Below are positions 25,601 to 32,016 of a DNA stretch of 64,000 bases, in pieces. The notes under the pieces were generated by a model, which saw only the letters and a program-made list of their open reading frames with translations, was not told the origin of the DNA and did no database searches. Location: assembly GCA_023974075.1 (NCBI GenBank), contig CM043801.1, positions 21,011,236 through 21,075,235 of the forward strand, read 5' to 3'. Position numbers and translations under genes: made by a program. The DNA comes from Chaenocephalus aceratus. Lineage: Eukaryota > Chordata > Actinopteri > Perciformes > Channichthyidae. The first letter of the stretch is position 1, and each line of letters opens with the position of its first letter.

Positions 25601-28004
25601 AACCCACTCTCAACCCGTCTGATGTTTATAAACTAAAGGCCTGTCTCTCTCCTCCCGTTCTTGTCTAAAACACTTGAACGTGCTGTCTTTAAACAACTCT
25701 CCTGTTATCTCCATCAGAACAACCTTCTGGATCCGCACCAGTCTGGTTTCAAGGCAGGTCACTCCACAGAAACTGCCCTCATTGCTGTCACTGAGGAACT
25801 GCACACTGCTAAAGCAGCCTCCCTCTCCTCTGTCATCATCCTGTTGGACCTGTCTGCTGCATTCGACACGGTGAACCATCAGATCCTCCTTCGCACTCTC
25901 CAAGAACTTGAGTTTCAGGCTCTGCACTTTCCCTCCTCACCTCATACCTCAAAGACCGTACCTACAGGGTAACTTGGAGAGGATCCGAGTCCGACCCTTG
26001 TCAATTAACTACAGGGGTCCCTCAGGGCTCTGTTCTTGGTCCCCTCCTCTTCTCCCTGTACACAAACTCGCTCGGATCTGTCATTAGCCCGCATGGTTTT
26101 TCATACCACTGCTACGCTGACGACACCCAATTAATTCTGTCCTTTCCCCGCTCAGAGACCCAGGTCGTCGCACGCATCTCTGCTTGTTTAGCTGACATCT
26201 CTCAGTGGATGTCCGCTCATCATCTCAAGCCGGGAAAAGATTGTCCCACTCTTGACCTGACTATCAACATCGGCACCTCTGTTGTTTCCCCGACCCAGAC
26301 TGCAAGGAATCTGGGTGTGATCCTAGATAACAACCTGTCCTTCACTGCAAACATCGCTGCTACAACCCGTTGCTGCAGATACACGCTTTACAACATCAGG
26401 AAGATACGTCCCCAGCTGACCTAGAAAGCGACGCAGCTTCTGGTCCAGGCTTTCGTCACCTCATGCCTAGACTACTGCAACTCCCTCCTGGCTGGTCTAA
26501 CCTGCATGTGCCATCCGACCTCTGCAGCTCATCCAGAATGCAGCGGCTCGTCTGGTCTTCAACCTTCCTAGATTTTCCCACACCACGCTGCTCCTCCGCT
26601 CCCTTCATTGGCTTCCGTTAACTTCGAGAATTCACTTAAAGACACTGGTACTTGCGTACCATGCTATAAGAGAAATGGATCTGGCCCTTCCTACATCTAG
26701 GACATGGTTAAACTGTACAACCCCAGCGCGTGCTCTACGCTCTGCATCAGCCAAACGACTCGCTGCAACCCTCGCTGCAAGGGGGACCCAAGTTCCCATC
26801 AGCAAAAACACGTGGGTTTGCTATCCTGGCTCCAAAATGGTGGAATGAGCTCCCCATTGACATCAGGACGGCAGAAAGCTTACACACCTTCCGGCGCAGA
26901 CTGAAAACTCATCTCTTTCGCCTCCACCTCGAGCGATAGAATTACTAACAAAGAACTGCTAACAGAGTACTTATATACTAATAAAGGACTGGCTTATCTA
27001 TAGCCAGTTGAGTAGCACTTGAAATACTTGGCTCTATGAAACCTGATGTACTTATATGATTCTGTTTTCTTCAAGGTTGTGTCTTCCTGGTCGAATGTAC
27101 TTATTGTAAGTCGCTTTGGATAAAAGCGTCAGCTAAATGCAATGTAATGTAATGTAATGTAGTGTGTGTTGTGCTAATTTTGAACCTTAAGTGCAGGCCC
27201 TCATCTTTGACTGCCCCTGGGAGAGCCTGCTTCAGATCATTTAGTGATATGCAGCGAGGTACAGACACACAGTCACAGCCCGCCTGTAGATTATAACAGA
27301 ACTGTGGACTGCTGTTCCAAATCCTCCTCAAAAAGGGTGGGAACATAATGAAAGGTAACTATACAGTCACAGTCTCTCACTGTCAAAGTGAACTCTTAAT
27401 AAACGTTACTGTAACCTCCCTAAAAGAAACACATTTTGCTTTCAAATTTGCAGTTCATTTTCCTTTCAGCTTTTGTCTGTACCTGTTCTTAGTTGGGTCC
27501 AGTCACACATCTGATTGTTATGTCCGTCGTAGGAACACTGTGTACCATACTCTATGAAAGAAGAACAATGAGTCAAATATTGGTTTAAGTCAGTGGTGTG
27601 ATTTTGAAGAAAATGTAATTTAATAAATTGCAACGATATATAAAGTTTCCACAAGTCTTAGTAATTGTAAAACGTCATACCTGCATTTTCTCTCCAATCT
27701 GGTAAAGTAACTAATGAAAAATCAACTTCAGCCCTGAAATAGAAAAACAATGTGTGTATTCAATCCCATTGTTCTTGCTACAAGTTATTCCAATATTGAA
27801 ATGATTAAATTATAACATTGAGCAAAAATCTAAATGTTATTCACTCAATAAAACCACTTCAACCCTATTTTTAAACAACATATCAGCTTCATCTTGGCAG
27901 TTAACATGTAATTATCTTGACACTCACCTGCACTGACTCCATGTCTGAGTTAGAAAGAGTAGAGTCACTGTGACCAACACATCTTTGAAGATGCCTCCAA
28001 GCAT
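3200..28004 (-). CDS. zonadhesin-like secreted MAM/VWD/mucin mosaic protein, 29 exons (whole locus)
   Basis: Exons were placed by GT/AG sites, phase continuity and domain homology: 28004-27928, 27733-27681, 27551-27483, 25016-24798, 24720-24648, 16434-15983, 15497-14934, 14789-14605, 14510-14124, 13698-13406, 12917-12652, 12303-12235, 11912-11774, 11675-11419, 11322-11238, 11082-11010, 10822-10687, 10560-10306, 10184-10100, 9996-9880, 9773-9636, 8972-8716, 8571-8487, 8397-6202, 5201-4993, 4912-4757, 4665-4274, 3621-3492, 3363-3200. MAM, mucin, TIL and VWD modules together are the signature of zonadhesin, an extracellular glycoprotein that in mammals acts in sperm-egg coat adhesion. Here two VWD-C8 units lie between MAM1 and MAM2, unlike the mammalian order. 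No transmembrane segment follows the last VWD. Twelve short frame breaks outside the mucin exon make the genomic frame discontinuous. A pseudogene, or another MAM/VWD paralogue, remains possible. Confidence 0.82.
4757..5201 (-). CDS. zonadhesin-like exons 25-26: TIL domain and VWC-like module
   Basis: Exon 25 (5201-4993) is an unbroken TIL domain: [52 protein letters not shown]. Exon 26 (4912-4757) reads [20 protein letters not shown] and [13 protein letters not shown], then in the next frame [11 protein letters not shown]. The change falls in an A run at about 4786-4793 and equals one missing A. The exon is 156 bases; 157 fits the phase of exon 27. The TIL directly after the mucin tract is the classic zonadhesin arrangement. 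Confidence 0.8.
5202..6201. repeat. intron with transposon-derived sequence
   Basis: Positions about 5470-5560 closely match 20376-20455 ('actctgccgcacggt', 'tggaagaggcg', 'catctgctggtgg'), so both are copies of one dispersed repeat. Near 6020-6046 the sequence 'catgataggtccccTTTAA' resembles the end of the TTAA element at 20779-23716. No complete element could be bounded. Confidence 0.4.
6202..8397 (-). CDS. zonadhesin-like exon 24: Thr/Pro mucin tract
   Basis: One 2196-base exon runs from ...CATTACAG (start 8397) to GTAAGTTC (end 6202). It begins [15 protein letters not shown], passes through [15 protein letters not shown], and then becomes tandem repeats such as [15 protein letters not shown] and [17 protein letters not shown]. 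These would be densely O-glycosylated and form an extended stalk between the MAM cluster and the final TIL-VWD, as in zonadhesin. The repeat is a two-part unit of 45 and 51 bases (96 together). Several frame changes (near 8235, 7995, 7815, 7760) occur, often in A or T runs, but the total length keeps the exon in phase with both neighbours. Confidence 0.78.
8487..9773 (-). CDS. zonadhesin-like exons 21-23: MAM domain 4 (unbroken)
   Basis: Exon 21 (9773-9636) reads [20 protein letters not shown] and [20 protein letters not shown]; exon 22 (8972-8716) [56 protein letters not shown]; exon 23 (8571-8487) [20 protein letters not shown]. This is a complete MAM domain with no frame break and serves as the internal reference for exon lengths (138, 257, 85). 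A short dispersed repeat lies in the intron between exons 21 and 22. Confidence 0.85.
9113..9405. repeat. short dispersed fish repeat in an intron
   Basis: It begins with 'taaatggacagtacttata' and 'tagcgcttta', holds 'cccattcacac' and 'cttgcccaaggata', and ends near 'gggatcgaaccc'. I know this pattern as a common interspersed teleost repeat. The last motif resembles a tRNA B-box, so a SINE-like origin is possible, but no clear A-box or target duplication was found. Confidence 0.5.
9880..10822 (-). CDS. zonadhesin-like exons 17-20: MAM domain 3 and linker
   Basis: Exon 17 (10822-10687) reads [18 protein letters not shown]; exon 18 (10560-10306) [35 protein letters not shown], then [16 protein letters not shown]; exon 19 (10184-10100) [20 protein letters not shown]; exon 20 (9996-9880) is a clean Ser/Pro/Thr linker. 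Exon 17 carries one extra base near 10804. Exon 18 is 255 bases against 257 in its close MAM4 paralogue, matching two single-base losses near 10415 and 10374. Nearly identical nucleotide stretches in exons 18 and 22 show recent module duplication or conversion. Confidence 0.78.
11010..11912 (-). CDS. zonadhesin-like exons 13-16: MAM domain 2 and linker
   Basis: Exon 13 (11912-11774) reads [20 protein letters not shown] then [11 protein letters not shown]; exon 14 (11675-11419) [39 protein letters not shown]; exon 15 (11322-11238) [19 protein letters not shown]; exon 16 (11082-11010) is a Ser/Pro/Val linker. Exon 13 is 139 bases, one more than its MAM4 equivalent, with an extra G at the donor-side GGG (11774-11776). 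Exon 14 has an in-frame TGA near 11582 and a second shift near 11452 that compensate each other, so total length is unchanged at 257. All splice sites are consensus. Confidence 0.78.
12235..12917 (-). CDS. zonadhesin-like exons 11-12: C8 domain 2 and Ser/Thr linker
   Basis: Exon 11 (12917-12652) is a clean C8 domain: [34 protein letters not shown] and [16 protein letters not shown] show the expected cysteine spacing. Exon 12 (12303-12235, 69 bases) encodes [20 protein letters not shown], an O-glycosylation-type linker that separates C8 from MAM2. Both exons are in phase with no break. Confidence 0.8.
13406..14510 (-). CDS. zonadhesin-like exons 9-10: VWC-like module and VWD domain 2
   Basis: Exon 9 (14510-14124) begins [20 protein letters not shown] and reaches [17 protein letters not shown], the strongest VWD signature in the window, then CSYTLTTTC. 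Exon 10 (13698-13406) is fully open and contains [20 protein letters not shown] and [11 protein letters not shown], then FGDSWKVPG. Exon 9 needs three single-base restorations, near 14412, 14355 and 14144, to follow the domain. Its length is 387; 390 fits both the domain alignment and the phase of exon 10. The VWD would mediate calcium-dependent multimerisation or adhesion outside the cell. Confidence 0.78.
14605..14789 (-). CDS. zonadhesin-like exon 8: TIL domain
   Basis: This 185-base exon reads [17 protein letters not shown], then [18 protein letters not shown] and [11 protein letters not shown]. That is the trypsin-inhibitor-like cysteine pattern that follows C8 in the VWD-C8-TIL assembly. 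I chose the acceptor after ...CCCTTCAG (exon starts at 14789) because it is the only nearby AG that joins exon 7 in phase. The donor is GTAAGTG. No frame break is seen. Confidence 0.75.
14934..16434 (-). CDS. zonadhesin-like exons 6-7: VWC-like, VWD domain 1 and C8
   Basis: Exon 6 (16434-15983) has a Cys-rich VWC-like stretch ([16 protein letters not shown]), then the VWD opening [14 protein letters not shown] and [12 protein letters not shown]. Exon 7 (15497-14934) continues with VNGVWKKLP and the VWD hallmark [16 protein letters not shown]. It ends in a C8 domain ([28 protein letters not shown]). Between the VWD end and the C8 start, about 15205-15235, the frame moves by one missing base. 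Exon 7 is 564 bases; 565 would fit its flanking phases. The usual Asp before the C8 Cys (C..DxC) is replaced, reading CVVGMC. Confidence 0.78.
16862..20240. mobile_element. long-TIR DNA element, copy A
   Basis: CAACCCTGTCTCC at 16862 is mirrored by GGAGACAGGGTTG ending at 20240. The arms match as inverted repeats for roughly 450 bases (16862-17310 and 19790-20240), including 'ttctcccacgttacg' and 'gaacgtatctcaaatacg'. CCCCACT occurs directly at 16855-16861 and 20241-20247 as a likely target duplication. A second inverted pair lies inside ('gatatcatatccgaaaa' about 17348; mirrored about 19280). No transposase frame is recognisable. Interior blocks near 17370-17570, 17840-18060 and 19140-19270 are shared with the element at 45667-50956. 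Confidence 0.75.
20779..23716. mobile_element. TTAA-flanked palindromic (foldback) DNA element
   Basis: AGGTCCCATGTCATG (20779-20793) and CATGACATGGGACCT (23702-23716) are perfect inverted ends. Each is bordered by TTAA (20775-20778 and 23717-23720). Long internal arms are also inverted: about 20930-21440 pairs with 22480-22870, sharing 'tatttcgctccatagg' and 'ttctgtcgtttacataa'. Further inner segments (about 21525-21720 with 22370-22560) continue the palindrome. TTAA targets are used by piggyBac and Kolobok; the absence of coding sequence prevents a firm choice. Confidence 0.75.
23920..24010. repeat. short dispersed repeat
   Basis: A segment with 'cacctttcaaagcaccc' and 'aaggacaccttaca' resembles a common teleost interspersed repeat. 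A related segment ('tatatagcacctttcatgc') occurs near 38935. No boundaries could be set. Confidence 0.35.
24648..27551 (-). CDS. zonadhesin-like exons 3-5: MAM domain 1
   Basis: Exon 3 (27551-27483) gives [16 protein letters not shown], the first Cys and Cys-x-Trp part of a MAM domain. Exon 4 (25016-24798) gives [20 protein letters not shown], then in another frame [13 protein letters not shown] and QVFVPL, the central and W-rich part. Exon 5 (24720-24648) gives the closing strand with [11 protein letters not shown]. The frame change in exon 4 lies near 24899-24904 and needs one base fewer; with that, the exon ends in the phase required by exon 5. An L2 LINE sits in the intron between exons 3 and 4. 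Confidence 0.75.
25340..27165 (+). mobile_element. 5'-truncated L2-clade LINE, antisense in an intron
   Basis: Frame-broken reverse transcriptase: TTCPLDPIL (about 25435), [12 protein letters not shown] and [19 protein letters not shown] (25661 on), [15 protein letters not shown], the catalytic YADDTQLIL at about 26108-26134, [12 protein letters not shown], and the C-terminal [18 protein letters not shown] (about 26830-26890). The 3' tail 'gtaagtcgctttggata' with 'aaaagcgtcagctaaatg' and (TAATG)n at 27130-27165 is the known L2-type tail. The endonuclease is missing. Frame shifts break the protein at several points, so it is dead as read. Confidence 0.85.
27681..28004 (-). CDS. zonadhesin-like exons 1-2: signal peptide and N-terminus
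   Basis: Exon 1 (28004-27928) starts at ATG 28004, with a G at -3. It encodes a hydrophobic leader with core [10 protein letters not shown] followed by TQTWSQC, a convincing signal peptide. Exon 2 (27733-27681) follows after a 194-base intron with ATTTCAG and GTATG splice signals. It reads [13 protein letters not shown] in phase. The same frame is open upstream of the ATG through an Arg-Glu run made by the GA microsatellite, but the methionine immediately before the hydrophobic segment is the natural start. Confidence 0.75.
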
Positions 28005-28068
28005 GGCTGATCTCTTAACGACAGCCTCCCAGCTGCCTCTCCCGTTACTAATACTCTCATATACTCTC

Positions 28069-28074
28069 TTATAC
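28069..28074 (-). promoter_or_regulatory. possible TATA-like element upstream of the zonadhesin-like ATG
   Basis: TATAAG lies about 65 bases upstream of the chosen start on the minus strand. The transcription start is unknown and the surrounding DNA is a degenerate GA/TA-rich microsatellite, so this is only a candidate. Confidence 0.2.
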
Positions 28075-28077
28075 TCT

Positions 28078-28211
<134 letters not shown>

Positions 28212-28412
28212 AATTCAAATTCAAAGGGGCTTTATTGGCATGAAAGTTAAATTAAACATGTTGCCAAGCATCACAATACAAAATAATTAACAACATTAAC
28301 ATACAGTTCAAATGTTTACATATTATTGATGATATATATATATATATATATACAGTGATACAATTACATTTCAACACACGTGTGTGTGTGTCTCATTCAC
28401 TGTCCCTCAGGT

Positions 28413-28414
<2 letters not shown>

Positions 28415-28455
<41 letters not shown>
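28415..28455. repeat. (CT)n microsatellite
   Basis: An uninterrupted CT run of about 40 bases. A short (AT)n run at about 28332-28351 and a GT run near 28380 lie just before it. Confidence 0.9.
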
Positions 28456-28459
<4 letters not shown>

Positions 28460-28859
28460 TTGAGTTGAAGAAAACAAAGCACGAGTGCATTGTTTTCTGA
28501 CAAAAGTGTTGTAAAAGGCTTAAAGAAGTTTCTGCTACACCATGTTTGGTTAAAGATATCAGTGAACTCTATAAAACAGGTGAAAGAAAATGTGATACGA
28601 CAGATGTATAGTGTGGGTGTTGCTGTCTGATCCAATATTGTGACGTTCCTGAAGCTCTGGCGGTATGTGTCAACAGATAGGGTGGCACAGAATAAATATT
28701 AGAGCTCTTTAAAACCGTCAAACCTAATAAGCTCTTTGTTAGGAATTTACTACAAGACGCTACAGAGAATATAAACTATCCTCCTGTGTTTGTGCTTGTT
28801 GCAAAGAGACGGCAATACACTAACTATCTTACCTAAGGAAAAAAAGAGACTTTAAATGT

Positions 28860-30327
28860 TTGTTGGAAACTGTCAGCTCTCTAAATGCAGAGGTGGTCAT
28901 CAGTGGCCTTCTACCGCCAGTCAGAAGAGGAGTGGAGAGATTCAGCATATTGTTTGCACTGAACACCTGGCTTTCAACTACTGATCATTCTGTCAATTTT
29001 ATTGACAACTTTAACTTTTTCTGGGACCGCAGACATCTTTTTAAGGCAAATGGAGTTTGCCTGAACAAGTCAGGCGTGAAATTGTTTATCTCTATCATAT
29101 TCAACTGCCTGTGTCATCAAACTGTTCCCTCTGCCAAGGACAAGCAACAAGAGGAATCAAAACAAGAGAAAGACACAACACATCGCTCAGAAAACCTTGA
29201 AAAGCTATCACTGCACCCGCCTGAGGAATGTCTTGATTATGGGAGACAAATGGAGGAGTCTCCACCACCCTTCACCCCCCCTATCACCTCTGAGGATACT
29301 CCTCCTTCACCCCACAGCTCTCTCTACTCTCCGTTTACCCTTTCACCCTCTCCCACCCTCCTGGAGATCGCTGAACACACGAAGGAGATACAGAGGGTTG
29401 GCACCAATTCCTTCTTGGAGTTCAAAGATCAAACTAAGGCGATACGCAAGGTTGGCAGCATGTCCTTTACCCCCGCTCCTCAACGACGCCCACCAAATCA
29501 CTGAAGCAGAGACGCGCACCATCTCCCCCGTCTCCATCACCGTGGCTACATCAACCACCTCCCCTCCCTTCAAGAAAGCATCTGCAGTCTCTGAAGCCTG
29601 ATAAGGATGTGTGTGTACAAAACGCAACAAACTCTTACTGATATGTGCTGGGTCCAGGCTCAAGGGCGTATGGCACTCAACTCTTTCCAGGACATGCCAG
29701 GGCCCTGCCTGCCTGTAGCGTTGCCGATATCTGTGTTGATAGGTAATAGATTAAGAGCGGTGAATCAGCTTAGAAACAGGAAGTGCTCAAACGTTTGTGT
29801 GAGTTTATCAAATTTAGCAGTGATTCCATGTCAGCCACAGCTTGTCACAAACAATCTTACTGATAGTGTGTTTAACAAACTTAAACTAGCTTTATTAAAT
29901 GTCAGGTCTCTGGCAGGAAAAACATTTTTAATTAATGATTTTATCACTGAGCACAATCTCGATTTTATGTTTTTAACGGAAACTTGGATTGAACAAAATA
30001 ACAGTGCAGCTGTTCTTATTGAATCAACCCCTCCCAACTTTAATTTTATGAGTCAGGAAAGAATGCATAAGAAAGGAGGTGGAGTTGCTATTTTGTTCAA
30101 TGATTCCCTTCAATGCAGGAAGACATCTTATGGGAACTTTGCTTCTTTGAATATGTGGCCCTTCAGCTGAAATGCTCCTCTCGAGCTCTGTTCCTATATA
30201 TCTATAGACCACCCAAATACTGTGCAAGCTTTTTTGATGACTTTATTGAACTGCTGTCTATAGTGTGTATACACTGATCTTAAAGAATTTGACTGTTTTT
30301 GACACCAGGGTCCTTTGCATAGAAATG
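28860..30327 (+). mobile_element. LINE fragment: ORF1 esterase-like end plus endonuclease start
   Basis: The first frame (28860-29504) contains VISGLLPPVRRGVERF and FIDNFNFFWDRRHLFKANGV, the GDSL-esterase-like ORF1 pattern of CR1/L2-type LINEs, followed by a Pro/Ser-rich tail. The second frame has KLALLNVRSLAGKTF, then LDFMFLTETWIEQN (about 29960) and HKKGGGVAILFND, the start of an AP-type endonuclease. After a frame change, YRPPKYCASFFDDFIELL follows near 30205. The element stops at 30327 where the foldback element begins; reverse transcriptase and tail are absent. Confidence 0.75.
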
Positions 30328-30350
30328 TACGGTGGCCCTGAAGTGCAAGA

Positions 30351-30606
30351 CACCACAGCATTTCAGAAAACACCACAGCATTTCACAAAACACCACAGCA
30401 TTTCACAAAACACTACAGCATTTCAGAAAACACCACAGCATTTCACAAAACACTACAGCATTTCACAAAACACCACAGCATTTCACAAAACACTACAGCA
30501 TTTCACAAAACACCACAGCATTTCACAAAACACAACAGCATTTCAGAAAACACCACAGCATTTCAGAAAACACCACAGCATTTCAGAAAACACCACAGCA
30601 TTTCAC
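30351..30606 (+). repeat. 20-bp tandem array, left arm
   Basis: About 13 units of CACCACAGCATTTCAGAAAA with G/C (cag/cac) and C/T (cacc/cact) variants. It translates in several frames into His/Thr/Ser repeats, but that is a consequence of the unit and not evidence for a gene. Confidence 0.95.
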
Positions 30607-31721
30607 ATTGGACGGAAAGGGTATTCCTTTAGGGAGAACACTTCTTGTTTGTGATTGAGCCAGCCAGAGAAGCACTGCTGTGATTGGTTGTTTTTGCTGC
30701 CAGTCAAGAAATGACGCTTCGTGATTGGTCAACACCCGACAGCCAAATATGTCCCAACACGTATGATCCCATTCCCAACACATCAGCTGTTAGCACACAC
30801 TCAGAGCTCACAGCTCCTCATATCTGTTCAGAAACTGGACAAAAGTTAAACATGTACAAACCACAGACTGTCTATGTCATGGCGAATACAGTCACTGCTT
30901 TATTTATGTCTGTATGACGTTGTTGTGAGTGTGGACGGAGCAGCTACAGGTTAGTTTAGCCTGATGGATCCGATTCAGAAAACACGCATTTTAAAAGCTT
31001 TTCGCCTGCCGTCTTGTCTGCAGACTTGTCAAAGCGTTAATTCATGGTTTTTACTAACTGTTATCAGTATGTAGTTACTTCGGCATCACTTTGAAACGTG
31101 TATTACAATTAAATCACGGTCAAATATGTTCATTTTGTTGTAGGATTTACATGGAGATACGCCCCGTCCCCTCTCCAGCGCCTCTTGTTTGAATGACAGC
31201 ATTGACAGGAGCAAACACAGCTGACAGCCGCGGTGAAACTCGAGCGATTAGAGCGATGCGAATATTGGGTGGTCTACCATAGTATTTACATGGAAATAAG
31301 CCCCTTAAAAACCATGAGTTAATAAAGCATTAATTATGTATTTACTCCTGTCATTCAAACAAGACGCTGGAGAGGGGGCGGAATCGGATCCATCAGGCTA
31401 AACTAACCTGTAGCTGCTCCGTCCACATTCACAACAACGTCATACAGACATAAATAAAGCAGCGACTGTATTCACCATGACATAGACAGTCTGTGGTTTG
31501 TACATGTTTAACTTTTGTCCAGTTTCTGAACAGATATGAGGAGCTGTGAGCTCTGAGTGTGTGCTAACAGCTAACGGCTGATGTGTTGGGCTAATCATGA
31601 AGCGTCATTCCTTGACTGGCAGCAAAAACAACCAATCACAGCAGTGCTTCTCTGGCTGGCTCTGTCCAATCACAAACAAGAAGTGTTCTCCCTAAAGGAA
31701 TACCCTTTCCGTCCAATGTGA

Positions 31722-31996
31722 AATGCTGTGGTGTTTTCTGAAATGCTGTGGTGTTTTCTGAAATGCTGCGGCGTTTTCTGAAATGCTGTTGTGTTTTGTG
31801 AAATGCTGTGGCGTTTTCTGAAATGCTGTGGTGTTTTCTGAAATGCTGTGGTGTTTTCTGAAATGCTGTGGTGTTTTCTGAAACGCTGTAGTGTTTTGTG
31901 AAATGCTGTGGCGTTTTCTGAAATGCTGTGGTGTTTTCTGAAATGCTGTAGTGTTTTGTGAAATGCTGTGGTGTTTTCTGAAATGCTGTGGTGTCT
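31722..31996 (-). repeat. 20-bp tandem array, right arm (inverted)
   Basis: About 13-14 units of the same 20-base repeat in the opposite orientation. The order of variant units differs from the left array, so the two arrays have evolved separately since the arms were identical. Confidence 0.95.
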
Positions 31997-32016
31997 TGCA
32001 CTTCAGGGCCACCGTA

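Larger units (their letters stand above)
30328..32016. mobile_element. foldback element with minisatellite-bearing long inverted repeats
   Basis: TACGGTGGCCCTGAAGTGC starts at 30328 and its inverse ends at 32016. The arms (about 30328-31000 and 31380-32016) match for some 600 bases, including 'gattggttgtttttgctgcc' on one side and its complement on the other. Each arm holds a tandem array of a 20-base unit. The central spacer near 31000-31380 has partly palindromic pieces ('cgtcccctctccagcg', mirrored near 31370). Flanks GAAATG and GAATTG are only an imperfect possible duplication. No coding sequence was found. Confidence 0.75.

Noticed and set aside
30351..30606. CRISPR-like array
   Set aside because: Units are contiguous 20-mers without spacers, mirrored in an inverted arm, in a vertebrate genome. 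It is a minisatellite.
30265..30654. 129-residue open frame full of His/Thr/Ser repeats
   Set aside because: It is only the translation of the 20-bp tandem array (20 is not a multiple of 3, so all frames cycle and stay open). The mirrored array at 31636-32012 does the same.
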